The notes: generated by a model not told the origin, from the sequence alone. DNA of 64,000 bases from Hyphomicrobium zavarzinii ATCC 27496 (GCF_000383415.1 NZ_KB911256.1:372001-436000); one strand, 5' to 3'; counted from the stretch's first letter, positions 11,135-23,242 are shown. A program made the numbers and translations.

Positions 11135-12901
11135 ATGAGCATCAGAGGTCACCTGCCGAATCTTTCGGATGTGAGACCCAAGCTCACGGTGATCGGCGTC
11201 GGCGGCGCCGGTTGCAACGCTGTCAACAACATGATCGCGACGGGCCTCGTGGGCGTCGATTTCATCGTCGCCAACACCGATGCCCAGGCGCTTGCGGCAG
11301 CCAGCACGGATGTACGCATCCAGCTCGGCGCCGAATTGACCGAAGGCCTCGGAGCTGGATCGCGCCCTGAAATCGGCGAGGCGGCGGCCGAGGAAGCCAT
11401 CGAGGACATCCGCAAGCACATCAAAGGCTCGCACATGGTGTTCATCGCCGCCGGCATGGGCGGCGGCACCGGTACGGGTGCCGCCTCTGTCATCGCACGC
11501 GTGGCGCGCGAGCTCGGAATTCTAACGGTCGGCGTCGTCACCAAGCCGTTCCTGTTCGAAGGCGCGCGCCGCATGCGCATCGCGGAAGCGGGCGTGGCAG
11601 AGCTGCGCAATTTCGTCGACACGCTGATCGTCATTCCGAATCAGAACCTGTTCCGCATCGCGAGCGAGAAGACCACCTTCTCCGAAGCCTTCGTGATGGC
11701 CGATCAGGTGCTCTATTCGGGCGTGGCCTGCATCGTCGACCTGATCATCAAGGAAGGCCTGATCAACCTCGATTTCGCCGACGTGCGCACCGTCATGACG
11801 GGCATGGGCACGGCGATGATGGGAACCGGCGAGGCAACCGGCGAGCGCCGCGCCACCGTCGCCGCCGAGGAAGCCATCTCCAACCCGCTGCTCGACGACG
11901 TGTCGCTGCGCGGCGCAAAGGGCCTGCTGCTCTCCATCACCGGCGGCCCCGGCCTCACGCTCTACGAAGTGGACGAGGCGGCGAGCCGCGTGCGCCAGGA
12001 GGTCGATCCCGAGGCGAACATCATCGTCGGCGCCACCTACGACGAGACGTTGGGAGATCGGATCCGCGTCTCCATCGTGGCGTCCGGCATGAGTCGCGCT
12101 GGCGAGGCCGAACGCGCCCCGCCCGCACCCGCCGAGGATTGGATTCGCGCGGCCTCTCGTGCCGCGCCTGGCCGCCCGCAGGCTCCAGAGAGCTCCCGCC
12201 ATGCCCCGCCGCCGCCGCCGCCGAGCTACGCGCCGGAGCCCGCGCGCGAGCATCGCGGCGGCGCCCACGACCTTCAGCAGCGCCTGACCGAGGCCCTGCA
12301 ATACGCTCCGTCGGCTGCTTCCCAGTTCGGGACCCCCCGGACTCAGGCCTCCATGGGCCACGAGCCCGCTCGCGGCCGCGGTGGGGAACCCTGGCGGGGC
12401 CCCGGCAATGTCATGATCGAGGACGGTCCGCCGCAGTTGCAGGCCGCGTCCGCGCCGCCCCCCCTTCCGCAGGGGTATGTCTCGGCCCACGGCCAGGCGG
12501 GATCGTTCGCGCCCCAGCCCCCGTCCGAGGTGCGCCGCCAGCAACGGCGTTTGCCCGATGCCAACGATTTCCCGCCGCAGGTTCAGCGGCAGTATTCCGA
12601 GCGTCCGCATGCCGATCCGGAGCCGCCGATTTATGCTCCTGAGCCGCGGCAAGCCCCGCACCAGGAACCGCGTCGGCGACTCGGTCTTTTCGAGCGTTTA
12701 GCGGGCCGGGTACGCGGCGGATCTGATTCGGATACACGCCAGCGAATTTCCCCCCAATCCTATCAACAAGAGCAGCCCTCCGAGCCGCCCGCACCAGCGG
12801 ACGGCGAAGGCTACGAGCGCTATGCTCAAGCGCCGGATGCGTACGAGCGCGAAAATCAAGACGTTGAACTACCAGTGTTTTTCAGAGAAAGACGGAGATA
12901 G
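11135..12901 (+). CDS. ftsZ: Cell division GTPase FtsZ with a long proline-rich linker
   Basis: Tubulin-like GTPase that forms the Z-ring. Residues 1-315 hold the GTPase: [13 protein letters not shown] (about 22), the tubulin signature GGGTGTGAA (about 109), and T7-loop [11 protein letters not shown] (about 209). The protein is 588 residues, much longer than the roughly 380 of E. coli. A Pro/Ala/Gln/Arg-rich linker follows from about 320, with a conserved-looking island [13 protein letters not shown] (about 473). The C-terminal peptide [13 protein letters not shown] is the counterpart of the DIPAFLRRQ peptide that binds FtsA. The long linker is typical of alphaproteobacteria. Confidence 0.97.
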   Translation: MSIRGHLPNLSDVRPKLTVIGVGGAGCNAVNNMIATGLVGVDFIVANTDAQALAAASTDVRIQLGAELTEGLGAGSRPEIGEAAAEEAIEDIRKHIKGSHMVFIAAGMGGGTGTGAASVIARVARELGILTVGVVTKPFLFEGARRMRIAEAGVAELRNFVDTLIVIPNQNLFRIASEKTTFSEAFVMADQVLYSGVACIVDLIIKEGLINLDFADVRTVMTGMGTAMMGTGEATGERRATVAAEEAISNPLLDDVSLRGAKGLLLSITGGPGLTLYEVDEAASRVRQEVDPEANIIVGATYDETLGDRIRVSIVASGMSRAGEAERAPPAPAEDWIRAASRAAPGRPQAPESSRHAPPPPPPSYAPEPAREHRGGAHDLQQRLTEALQYAPSAASQFGTPRTQASMGHEPARGRGGEPWRGPGNVMIEDGPPQLQAASAPPPLPQGYVSAHGQAGSFAPQPPSEVRRQQRRLPDANDFPPQVQRQYSERPHADPEPPIYAPEPRQAPHQEPRRRLGLFERLAGRVRGGSDSDTRQRISPQSYQQEQPSEPPAPADGEGYERYAQAPDAYERENQDVELPVFFRERRR

Positions 12902-13186
12902 TCCACGACCCGTCCGAAGGCCGTTTTCGGCGCTTCGGCGGAGCCGTCCCGAACGTAACACGCCGTAAGAAAGCGTGATTTGTGCCACAGCGGGACGGGG
13001 GCTATCGTTTCTTAATAACGACCGGTTCGCGCTACATCCGCATCACCCAACTGCCCTTCGAGCTTGCCAAAAATAAGCGACTTGGGCGGTTAAAAAACGG
13101 GGAATGGAGTGAGCGGCGCGCGAACGTCGGCCGGGGGTGGCAAACCGTTCAAGACGGAATGCCGATGCATCGAGGGACGGCGCAGC

Positions 13187-14128
13187 ATGTCGAATCGATT
13201 TATTGGCGCGCGACAGACGACGATTGCTCAGGAAATCCAAGTCCACGGCACGGGGGTGCACAGCGGAGCGCCAGTATCGGTTATCCTGCATCCGGCAGTA
13301 GCCGACACTGGGCTCCGTTTCGTGGTTACGAAACGTGGACGCATCACCGCCGAGATCCCCGCTAAAGTCTGCAACGTCAAAAATCTCACGCTCTGCACGG
13401 TCATTGGAAACGAAGACGGCGTAACCGTCTCCACCGTCGAGCATCTTCTCGCCGCCCTCCGCGGCCTCCAGATCGACAACTGCCTCATCGAAATCGACAG
13501 CAAGGAAGTGCCGATCATGGACGGCAGCTCCGCGCCGTTCGTCGAGGCGATCGATCAAGTCGGCATCCGCGAGCTTCCTGCCCCGCGCCGTTTCCTCAAG
13601 GTTTTGAAGCCCGTGCGCGTCGAAGAGGGTGAGTGCTGGGGCGAGCTGACGCCGCACTCCGGTTTCCATCTCGACGTCGAGATCGATTTCCCGTCCGCCG
13701 TTATCGGCAAGCAGCGCTTGGCCTTCGAGATGAGCCCCGGCGTGTTCCGCAATGAGCTGGCGAATGCCCGCACTTTCGGCTTCATGAGCGACGTGGAGCG
13801 CCTTTGGAAGGCGGGCCTCGCACTCGGTGCCAACCTCACCAACACCGTTGCCATCGGCGACGATCGCATCATGAACCGCGAAGGCCTGCGCGATCCGCAG
13901 GAGTTCGTGCGCCACAAGATGCTGGACGCTGTTGGCGATCTCAGCCTCTCGGGTCACCCGATTCTGGGCGCCTACCGTTCGGTCAAGGGCGGCCACCGCC
14001 TGAACTCGCTGGTACTCCAGAAGCTGCTCGAGGATAGCTCGGCCTGGGCCATCGTGCAGGCTCCGCGCGTCCGCGAGACCCGCCCCGTTGCCTTCGAGCG
14101 GGCTGCCGTCGCGGCTGCCGGCGAGTAA
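13187..14128 (+). CDS. lpxC: UDP-3-O-acyl-N-acetylglucosamine deacetylase
   Basis: Zinc amidase that catalyses the committed step of lipid A synthesis. The 313 residues from this ATG match the usual LpxC length. Family motifs are TIAQEIQVHGTGVHSG (start), TVEHLLAALRGLQIDN (about residue 83, first zinc His), MDGSSAPFVEAI, and the late FVRHKMLDAVGDLSLSGHPILG (about 243), which includes the other zinc ligands. An in-frame upstream ATG would add 26 residues unlike LpxC. A 285-base gap after ftsZ probably contains its own promoter. Confidence 0.96.
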   Translation: MSNRFIGARQTTIAQEIQVHGTGVHSGAPVSVILHPAVADTGLRFVVTKRGRITAEIPAKVCNVKNLTLCTVIGNEDGVTVSTVEHLLAALRGLQIDNCLIEIDSKEVPIMDGSSAPFVEAIDQVGIRELPAPRRFLKVLKPVRVEEGECWGELTPHSGFHLDVEIDFPSAVIGKQRLAFEMSPGVFRNELANARTFGFMSDVERLWKAGLALGANLTNTVAIGDDRIMNREGLRDPQEFVRHKMLDAVGDLSLSGHPILGAYRSVKGGHRLNSLVLQKLLEDSSAWAIVQAPRVRETRPVAFERAAVAAAGE

Positions 14129-14394
14129 GCTGCGGATCCGGCGGACGACCTTCCTCTACCTTGAGAACCGCCCATGCGGCCGCGAAAGCGCGGCCCCGCG
14201 CAGAGACGTGAATGAGTCGCGCCAACGGCTTGTTCTAGATGGCGCTTCCGGCGATCCGCTCACACCCGAATACGCCTCCGAGCCTCACATCAACCACATT
14301 GTGGAACTACGGTCACCAGAAGGGATTTCGAGGGCCTGTTGGCTTCAGGCCTGATCTGAAGTGTGCTAATCAACGCAAAACGCTGCCGGGCGGG

Positions 14395-15291
14395 ATGGCG
14401 GCGCGTCAGAACGTCGGCTGGGGAGTAGGGCATTTGCTGAAGACGCCGAAATGGGCAGCGGCCGTTGTTTGGTGCGCCATGGGCGGTGTTGCGCTGACGC
14501 TCGCGGGCTGCGCGTCCTCCTCCGATAGCGCCACGATCCTGAACACCGATCCGCCCGAGAAGATGTACGCCGACGCCGATACCCTGATGAACAAGGGTAA
14601 GTTCGAGGACGCGGCGCGCAAGTTCGAGGATCTCGACCGCTCGCATCCCTATTCGCCGGAAGCTCGCCGCGCCATCGTGCTGGCGGCCTACGCCTATTAC
14701 AAGGCCGGCAAGACGCCGGAAGCTATCGCATCGGCAGAGCGTTACACGATCATGCATCCCGGCACCAAGGATGCGCCGCTCGCCCACCACATCATCGCCT
14801 CGGCCTACTTCGACGACATCAAGACTGCGAATCGCGACCAGGGCGCGACTCGCAAGGCGCTGGAGCAGCTTCGCATTCTGAAGTCGCGCTATCCCGACAG
14901 CACCTATGCGCGCGATGCCGAGAACCGCATTCGCATTGCCGAGGACACGCTCGCGGCGTCCGAGATGGAAGTCGGCCGCTATTACATGAAGGACAAGAAC
15001 TTCGTCGCGGCCATCAATCGCTTCAAGACCGTCGTCTCCGACTACCAGACGACCGCCCACGTCGAGGAAGCCCTCATGCGCCTCACCGAGTGCTACATGG
15101 CGCTCGGCGTGATCAACGAGGCGCAGACGGCCGTGGCGGTGCTTGGCCACAACTTCCCGGAATCGAAGTGGTACAAGAGCGCTTATGCGCTTCTGAAGTC
15201 CGAGGGCCACGCCCCGGCCGTGAACAGCGATTCCTGGATCACCAAGGCGTGGAAGGCCGTTCCCAAGCTGTCGCTCGGCGGCCCCGGCTGA
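14395..15291 (+). CDS. bamD: Outer membrane assembly lipoprotein BamD
   Basis: TPR-type lipoprotein of the BAM complex, which inserts beta-barrel proteins into the outer membrane. From the ATG at 14395 the 298-residue product has a signal peptide ending in a lipobox (LTLAGC), then five TPR-like units, including FEDAARKFEDLDRSHPYSPEARRA and YMKDKNFVAAINRFKTVVSDYQTT. An in-frame ATG at 14239 would add 52 residues before the signal peptide, which is unlikely. In many Rhizobiales recN lies between this gene and ligA; here ligA follows directly after 76 bases. Confidence 0.93.
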   Translation: MAARQNVGWGVGHLLKTPKWAAAVVWCAMGGVALTLAGCASSSDSATILNTDPPEKMYADADTLMNKGKFEDAARKFEDLDRSHPYSPEARRAIVLAAYAYYKAGKTPEAIASAERYTIMHPGTKDAPLAHHIIASAYFDDIKTANRDQGATRKALEQLRILKSRYPDSTYARDAENRIRIAEDTLAASEMEVGRYYMKDKNFVAAINRFKTVVSDYQTTAHVEEALMRLTECYMALGVINEAQTAVAVLGHNFPESKWYKSAYALLKSEGHAPAVNSDSWITKAWKAVPKLSLGGPG

Positions 15292-15361
15292 CCCCCGGCG
15301 CGGCACGTTTCCGCCGCCAGGGAACGGTTGCGTTGAGAACGCCTGAGCGAGTACACCGTGA

Positions 15362-17494
<2,133 letters not shown>

Positions 17495-17521
17495 TCCCAG
17501 ACACGACGAACCAGGCACAAC

Positions 17522-17550
17522 AAAAAACGGAGGAGCTTTCGGCTCCTCCG
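17522..17550 (-). terminator. Intrinsic terminator of the FecR-domain gene
   Basis: A perfect 9-bp stem (CGGAGGAGC 17528-17536, GCTCCTCCG 17542-17550) with a TTTCG loop is flanked on its left by six A residues. Read on the - strand this is a stem followed by a U-tract, just after the stop of the - strand gene ending at 17575. There is no U-tract on the ligA side. Confidence 0.85.
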
Positions 17551-17574
17551 CTTCGCCCTCATCGAGGCCGGCGA

Positions 17575-18678
17575 CTACCGGCCGCTGTAATACCTGTCCA
17601 CGTACTTCCGCCAGCCGGTCGCCGGGCCGCCGGAGCTTGCGGCATCTGCACGCTCGATGGTGCCGTTCTTGCGCAGCTTGTCGATGGTCGTGGGCGCATA
17701 CTGGGAAGCGGTATCGAGGCCTTTCTCACGCTGCTTCGTGTAGCGATCGGTCTTCTGCGTATGGCGCTCGTACTTGTCCATGCCGCGGCCCGTCTTGCGG
17801 GGATCCTTCATCGTGCCGACGCTGTTGCCGGTGGGCTCGATATTGGTCTTTTTGATCTTGGTGCGCTTGGGCGGCAGGTTCGTCATCGCGGGCGTCTCCG
17901 TAGCCTCGGCGGAAGCCTGCTGCTGGCGCTTCTTCTTAGGTGCTTCAGCGCGGCGCTTCGGAGTCTCCTTCGCCGTGTCGGACGTCGGCTGAAGCACGGC
18001 CTCGCGGGTAAGCACGGGCTTGGGATCGACCGACGGCGGCGTGCCGACGAATGGGAATGCGGTATCGAACGAGATCTTCTCGATGCCCGGCAGCGTGGCC
18101 CATCGGGTCGGCTTGCTGAGCTCACCCCCGCTCGAGATGCGGATGAGCTTGCCCGGTTCGGAATGATCGCGGCAGGTCCCAGTCGCATTGCAGACGCGCA
18201 CGGCGCCCTCGTGCAGCAGCAGCCAGCTCGTGCCGCCGTCCTCCACGAACACGTCGAAGATGGTGCCGCGAACCGTGATCGAGGCGGAGGGAACATGAAT
18301 GACGTAGGCCGGCTTTTCCGCGAGGCCCGTGACGAACCGGAAGGCGCCCTTGGCGAAGCGCATCACCACCGAGTTGCCGCTCTTTGCGGGATCGTAGACG
18401 AATTTATCGAGCGTCAGCCGCGCACCGGGACCGAGCGCGAGTTTCGTATCGTCGAGCAGCTTGAACTCGCCCGATCCGTCCTGGCTCACCTCGATCAGCT
18501 CGTCCTGATTGATGAGGTCGCCGGACGCGAGGTTGCGGGTGTCCTTCGCGAGCTGCGCGGTGACGAGCTGCGCCACGCTGACGGTGTTGCCGATGGTTTC
18601 GGCCGAAGCGTATCCGATAGGAAGGCTGGCCGCACCCGTGAGCAGGCTCAGAAACAGCAGGGAGGCTTTCGAGGACAT
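17575..18678 (-). CDS. Secreted FecR-domain protein
   Basis: A 367-residue exported protein of unknown role. It begins with a signal peptide (about 1-27, cleavage near YASAET). A FecR domain (PF04773 type) follows at about 60-170, with GEFKLLDDTKLALGPGARLTLDKFVYDP, GAFRFVTG and ASITVRGTIFDVFVEDG. The second half is basic and low in complexity, ending in Lys/Arg/Thr-rich sequence. The family was named for the iron-dicitrate sensor, but soluble exported FecR-domain proteins without FecI or FecA neighbours are common and poorly understood; none of those partners is nearby. ATG at 18678 is chosen because it opens the signal peptide. Confidence 0.8.
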   Translation of the reverse strand: MSSKASLLFLSLLTGAASLPIGYASAETIGNTVSVAQLVTAQLAKDTRNLASGDLINQDELIEVSQDGSGEFKLLDDTKLALGPGARLTLDKFVYDPAKSGNSVVMRFAKGAFRFVTGLAEKPAYVIHVPSASITVRGTIFDVFVEDGGTSWLLLHEGAVRVCNATGTCRDHSEPGKLIRISSGGELSKPTRWATLPGIEKISFDTAFPFVGTPPSVDPKPVLTREAVLQPTSDTAKETPKRRAEAPKKKRQQQASAEATETPAMTNLPPKRTKIKKTNIEPTGNSVGTMKDPRKTGRGMDKYERHTQKTDRYTKQREKGLDTASQYAPTTIDKLRKNGTIERADAASSGGPATGWRKYVDRYYSGR

Positions 18679-18793
18679 GGTCGCGCCCTTTCTCTCGTTC
18701 TCTGTTGACGCACAACGCCTGTTCGGCATGCGTGGCCGCGCCTTGCGGCAAGCCCACTGCAACCGATCCTGAGCCAGAGTGGAGGGGAATGCG

Positions 18794-18828
18794 AAGGCGC
18801 GCTGTTCCGTCGGGAACACCGCGCCTTT
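18794..18828. other. Stem-loop between two - strand genes
   Basis: An imperfect inverted repeat (left arm from AGGCGCG at 18795, right arm ending CGCGCCT at 18826, GTCG loop) lies between the VOC-fusion gene and the fecR-like gene. The T-tract is only three bases and on the + side, so it is a weak terminator candidate or a message-stability hairpin. Confidence 0.4.
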
Positions 18829-18877
18829 AAGCCTGTCGGGGCGGGTCGATCCCGCGCTTGAGGAAAAGCGGAAACCG

Positions 18878-20230
18878 CTATTTGTACCAGGTGTTATAGG
18901 GCCAGGGCACGTCGTGCAGGTCCACCACATAGGTCGGCAGAACGCGCGAGGCACGGGCCGTCGCTTGCTTCTGGCTCTTCTGCGACGATTTCGATGCACG
19001 CCGCGCGCTGCTCTGCTCGCGATCGGGCGCGGCGGCGTGCGGCGTGGCGGTGTCATCATCGTCGGAAGCCGCGGCGTGTGCCTTGGCCGGCGCTTGTTCG
19101 GCAGCCTTTTCCGATGCCGGATTGGTCGCGGAAGTCTCGATGCCGCTTGCCCCAGCCGGCGTGGCAACGGACGACGGGGCCTCCGGCGGCGTCGCAGCAG
19201 GCGCATTGAGAGCGACCGGCGCGGCAGGCGCCTCCGGCGTAGCCTCGGCGACAGGCGGCTCCGCAGCCTTGACCTCGGCCTGTTGTTTCGGCGGGCTTGG
19301 CTCGTTGGTTGCGGATTTGACGGCGAGCTTCTCCTCGCTGATGCGCTTGGCCTCGACGGCAGCGTCGAGCGCATCCTGTTCGCGCTTCAGCTCCTCGCGA
19401 AGCGCGGCAATGGCCGTCTCGGCGGAGCGCCGCGCCGTCTGTTCCTCGGAAAGGCGTTCGGACGTCTTGCCCGCATCGGCTTCCGTCGCGATCCGCCGCG
19501 CCCGCTCGCTGGCCAGATCGCTGTTGAGCGATTGCGCCAGCTCGTCGGCCTTGCGCTTCTCCGCGCGCACCTTCACCAGCTCCGCGTAGGCGCGTTCTGC
19601 TTCGGCCGCCTGGTGACGGCCCGCGGCATCGGCGAGCCGCTTTGACAGATCCGACTTGATCTCGTCCGCGAACACCCAGCAGGTTGCGCCGAGCGCCACC
19701 ATCAGGCCGGCGATGCTCATCAGCACACGCGGGCTGTGGCGCCGGCGTGGCGGTTCCGGCAGCGCTTCCACCGAGGGCGGAGCTGACGCCGACGTCATCG
19801 TCAGGCCCTTGCCGGGGTTATAGGTGCCGAAGTTCCAGATGTGTCCCTGCGGATCGCGGCAGGAATAGCCGCGCCGTCCGAGGCCGTCGCTCTTGATCTC
19901 GAGCACGATCTCCGCGCCTTTGTCGCGCGCGCGGGCATAGTGGGTGTCCGCATCGTCCACGACGATGTAGCAGCTCTGCGTCTCGACACCGCCCACCTCG
20001 TCCGGCTGGCGCATCAGCTTGTCGAGATCGGTATCGCGCACGGCGCCCATCATCATCAGGCTGCCGCGATAGCTCATCTGGCCGTAGATCACCTCGCCGT
20101 CGCTATCGCTGACGGCGATCTGCTTTTCGAACCCGAACGCATCCTCGAGCCAGCTCATCGCCTCCGCCAAATCGCGGTAGCGCATCAAAGGCATGAGGTT
20201 TGGAGCGGGCAGAGTGCTGCTCGCGGTCAT
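18878..20230 (-). CDS. VOC/glyoxalase-domain protein fused to a membrane helix and coiled coil
   Basis: A 450-residue composite protein. Residues about 10-140 form a VOC (glyoxalase/bleomycin resistance) fold: LMPLMRYRDLAEAMSWLEDAFGF, GEVIYGQMSYRGSLMMMGA, and CRDPQGHIWNFGTYNPGKG. A proline-rich spacer leads to one membrane helix (VLMSIAGLMVALGATCWVFA, about 175-195). A long charged coiled coil (about 200-300) comes next, then an Ala/Pro/Glu-rich stretch, and last a short tail rich in aromatic residues (YVVDLHDVPWPYNTWYK). The function cannot be named. The topology predicts a cytoplasmic VOC domain and a periplasmic coiled coil. The ATG at 20230 begins right before the VOC fold. Confidence 0.75.
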   Translation of the reverse strand: MTASSTLPAPNLMPLMRYRDLAEAMSWLEDAFGFEKQIAVSDSDGEVIYGQMSYRGSLMMMGAVRDTDLDKLMRQPDEVGGVETQSCYIVVDDADTHYARARDKGAEIVLEIKSDGLGRRGYSCRDPQGHIWNFGTYNPGKGLTMTSASAPPSVEALPEPPRRRHSPRVLMSIAGLMVALGATCWVFADEIKSDLSKRLADAAGRHQAAEAERAYAELVKVRAEKRKADELAQSLNSDLASERARRIATEADAGKTSERLSEEQTARRSAETAIAALREELKREQDALDAAVEAKRISEEKLAVKSATNEPSPPKQQAEVKAAEPPVAEATPEAPAAPVALNAPAATPPEAPSSVATPAGASGIETSATNPASEKAAEQAPAKAHAAASDDDDTATPHAAAPDREQSSARRASKSSQKSQKQATARASRVLPTYVVDLHDVPWPYNTWYK

Positions 20231-20513
20231 GAAACGCTCCAAAAGAGTCTGTTGCAGGTTTAATCGCAACCGCACGCAAGGCGCACGACCGAAAGATCGA
20301 AAACGGGACGTGCAGCGCTGGGCCACGGCACACCCGAATCACATCTAATAAATCATAATAGAAAATCGGCGTGACGCATTGAAGAAAGTAGGAAAAATGT
20401 GCGCGCTGCCTTCTTGCTGTTATGCGCGAAGGCAGAAAAGCCACAAAATGGGGCGAAATGGTCGGGCTTTTGCCGGGAAATGAAATAAGTTTTGAGTTGT
20501 GCGGGGCAGGTTT

Positions 20514-22328
20514 TTAGAGCGGTTTTGTCGCCGCTTCGAGCCAGCGAAGCGTCGGAGCATCGACCTCGGGTCCTATCGTCGCCAGAACCCTTGCGTGATA
20601 GGTGTCGATCCAACGCGTCTCGTCTGGTGTCAGCAACTCTTTAGCGATGAGGCGGCGGTCGATCGGCACCAGCGTCAGCGTCTCGAAACCCATCACGTCC
20701 CGGTCGCCGCCCTTGGGACGCTCCGGCTCGGTAACGAGAACGAGGTTCTCGATACGGATGCCGTAGGCACCCTCCTTGTAGTAGCCGGGCTCGTTCGAGA
20801 TGATCATGCCCGGCTCGATCACAGCCATGCCCGCTCGCGAGATCGATTGCGGGCCTTCATGGACGGAGAGGTAGCTGCCCACGCCATGGCCGGTGCCGTG
20901 ATCGTAGTCGAGCCCATGCTCCCAGAGCGCGCGCCGCGCGAAGGCATCGAGGTCGATTCCTCGCGTGCCTTGGGGAAAGCGGGCTGTCGCGATGGCGATA
21001 TGCCCCTTGAGCACGAGCGTGAACCGCTCGCGCGCTTCGGCAGGCGGCTCCCCGATCGCGATTGTGCGCGTGATATCAGTGGTTCCCTCGAGATACTGCG
21101 CGCCGGAATCGAGCAGGAACAGCTCTCCCCGCTTGAGTATCCGGTTGCTCGCCTCCGTCACGCGATAGTGCACGATGGCGCCGTTCGGTCCGCTGCCCGA
21201 GATGGTGTCGAAGGAGATCTCCTTGAGCGCCTGGCTCCCGGCACGCTGGTCCTCGAGCGCGCGAACCGCGGCGATCTCGTCGACGGCATCCCCGCCGGCA
21301 ACGGCGCGGTCGAGCCAGGCGAGAAACCGCACGACGGCCGCGCCGTCACGCACATGCGCAACGCGCGCGCCCTTGATCTCGGTTGCGTTCTTGATCGCTT
21401 TCGGCGCAACGCAGGGGTCACCGCCCCTAACTGCGCTCTTGCCGAGCGCGCGCACGAACCAGAACGCGGCCCGGTCGTAATCGACGCGCACGCGCCGCCC
21501 CGCCTTGCGCAGCGCCGCAATGCGATCCTTGAGGGCGCCGGGCGGAGAAATCTTTGCAGAGCTTTCGAGATGCGCACGGCTTTCCCGCGAAAGTTTCTCG
21601 GGCGCGACGAACAGCTCGGCCTTTCCGTTGGCGGGCACGATCGCGAAAGCGAGAACGACCGGATTGTGCGCAACGTCGTGGCCGCGAATATTGAATAGCC
21701 AGCAAATGGAATCCGGAGACGTGAGAACGACGGCATCCTGGCCAGCATCTTTCAGCGTCTTCTGAAGCGAGGCGATTTTGTTCTCGGCGGAGCGTCCGGC
21801 GTATTTCATCGGATGCGGCACCACCGGCCCGTCTGGCGGAAGCGGGCGATCATTGCCCCAGATGCGATCCACCAGGTTTCGCCGGGTCGGCTTGAGCGCG
21901 ATGCCGGCGTCCTTCAGGAGCGCGTCCAGCCACGCGATCTCGGATGCCGTATGCAGCCAGGGATCGAAGCCGACGACGTCTCCGCTCTTGAGCTTGTCCT
22001 TGAGCCACCCGGCAAGCGCGACGCGCGCCATCCCGGGGAAGTCGAACAGCCCGCTGCTGCCGCACTCGCTCCGCACTTGCACGGTGTAGCGCCCGTCCAC
22101 GAACAGTCCCGCGTGCCGCCGTGTCACCGCGACCATCCCGGCGCTGCCGGAAAAGCCGGTGAGCCAGCGAAGGCGCTCCGAGCACGGCGCCACGTACTCG
22201 CCCTGATGCTCGTCCCCTCTCGGCAGCAGCACCGCCTGCAGACCTTCCTCGGCGAGCAGCGCGCGCAGCCGCTTCACGCGATCGGGAACGGCGGCAGCGT
22301 CGGACGGTGCGGCGAACGTCTGGAACAT
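20514..22328 (-). CDS. pepP: Xaa-Pro aminopeptidase (M24 family)
   Basis: Cytoplasmic metallopeptidase that removes N-terminal residues preceding proline. The 604-residue, three-domain form has two creatinase-type N-terminal domains followed by the pita-bread catalytic domain. The metal-site region reads LLDSGAQYLEGTTDITRTI, then HGTGHGVGSYLSVHEGP, and later ISNEPGYYKEGAYGIRIENL, which together supply the expected Asp, Asp, His, Glu and Glu ligands. It lies 20 bases after prmA and is probably cotranscribed with it. The symbol is by family resemblance only. Confidence 0.85.
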   Translation of the reverse strand: MFQTFAAPSDAAAVPDRVKRLRALLAEEGLQAVLLPRGDEHQGEYVAPCSERLRWLTGFSGSAGMVAVTRRHAGLFVDGRYTVQVRSECGSSGLFDFPGMARVALAGWLKDKLKSGDVVGFDPWLHTASEIAWLDALLKDAGIALKPTRRNLVDRIWGNDRPLPPDGPVVPHPMKYAGRSAENKIASLQKTLKDAGQDAVVLTSPDSICWLFNIRGHDVAHNPVVLAFAIVPANGKAELFVAPEKLSRESRAHLESSAKISPPGALKDRIAALRKAGRRVRVDYDRAAFWFVRALGKSAVRGGDPCVAPKAIKNATEIKGARVAHVRDGAAVVRFLAWLDRAVAGGDAVDEIAAVRALEDQRAGSQALKEISFDTISGSGPNGAIVHYRVTEASNRILKRGELFLLDSGAQYLEGTTDITRTIAIGEPPAEARERFTLVLKGHIAIATARFPQGTRGIDLDAFARRALWEHGLDYDHGTGHGVGSYLSVHEGPQSISRAGMAVIEPGMIISNEPGYYKEGAYGIRIENLVLVTEPERPKGGDRDVMGFETLTLVPIDRRLIAKELLTPDETRWIDTYHARVLATIGPEVDAPTLRWLEAATKPL

Positions 22329-22348
22329 GGCGGGAAAGTCCTTGAGGC

Positions 22349-23242
22349 TCAGGTCCGCTTGGTCAGCGTGAGGGTCGACCAGCCATCGTAGCGCTGATGG
22401 GAGGAGAGAGAGAAGCCTTGCGCGTGATAGGCCGCAAGCACGCGCGGCGCCTCCCGCGTGAGCAGGCCCGAGAGAACCACTGTCCCGCCCGCTTTCGTGG
22501 CGCGGCGGATATCGGGCGCGAGCGTGATCAACGGCCCGGCGAGGATGTTCGCGACGACGAGATCGAACGGCACGAGCTTGCGCACGGCGGGTGCTGATAC
22601 GCCCGGTCCGCAGGTGAAGCGGAGGCGTGCGCCCACCTTGTTGACCGCCGCGTTCTCGCGCGCGACGATGACCGACTGGTGATCGATGTCCACGCCATGC
22701 ACCGAGGCATGAGGCCAAACGCGGGCCGCAGCGATGGCGAGCACGCCGGAGCCGCAGCCGAGATCCAGGACATTGCGGAACGTCCGGCCCTGCGCCAGCC
22801 GGCCGATCGCGATGAGGCAGCCGTAAGTAGTCGAATGATGGGCGGTTCCGAATGCTTCGCCCGCTTCGATGAGAATGGCGTTCGGCCCTTGTGGAACGCG
22901 CTCCCGGTCGTGGCAGCCATGCACCGTGAACCGGCTTGCCCGCACCGGCGGCAGAGCCGCCTGCGAGAGCGCCACCCAGTTGAGGTCGGGAATATCGTCC
23001 GACTGGAAGCGGGGAGCGGGCTCGCCGAGCAGGGCGGTAAGCTCGTCTTCGATGTCCTGCGGCGTCCGCTCATCGGAGAAGTAGGCCTCAATGCGCCAGC
23101 GCACCGGCGCGTCGTCGCCGGTCTTGTTCTCGAACACTGTGAGCGCATCCGGCGGCGGCTCGAGAAGATCCTGAAGCGCACCCGCAACGCGCATTGCGCG
23201 ATCGCGCGCCTCCACCTCGGCAATCAGCTTATGGGGGGTCAT
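22349..23242 (-). CDS. prmA: Ribosomal protein L11 methyltransferase
   Basis: SAM-dependent methyltransferase that trimethylates ribosomal protein L11. The 297 residues show an N-terminal substrate-recognition domain, AFGTAHHSTTYGCL (about residue 131), the SAM-binding motif I VLDLGCGSGVLAIAAA (about 158), and the motif IV-like DLVVANILAGPL (about 227). It is followed closely by the aminopeptidase P gene. prmA next to an M24 aminopeptidase is a familiar arrangement in this class. Confidence 0.93.
   Translation of the reverse strand: MTPHKLIAEVEARDRAMRVAGALQDLLEPPPDALTVFENKTGDDAPVRWRIEAYFSDERTPQDIEDELTALLGEPAPRFQSDDIPDLNWVALSQAALPPVRASRFTVHGCHDRERVPQGPNAILIEAGEAFGTAHHSTTYGCLIAIGRLAQGRTFRNVLDLGCGSGVLAIAAARVWPHASVHGVDIDHQSVIVARENAAVNKVGARLRFTCGPGVSAPAVRKLVPFDLVVANILAGPLITLAPDIRRATKAGGTVVLSGLLTREAPRVLAAYHAQGFSLSSHQRYDGWSTLTLTKRT

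Noticed and set aside
17575-18678. A FecI-FecR-FecA iron signalling operon
   Set aside because: The protein has a cleavable signal peptide rather than a membrane anchor, and no sigma factor or TonB receptor gene is adjacent.
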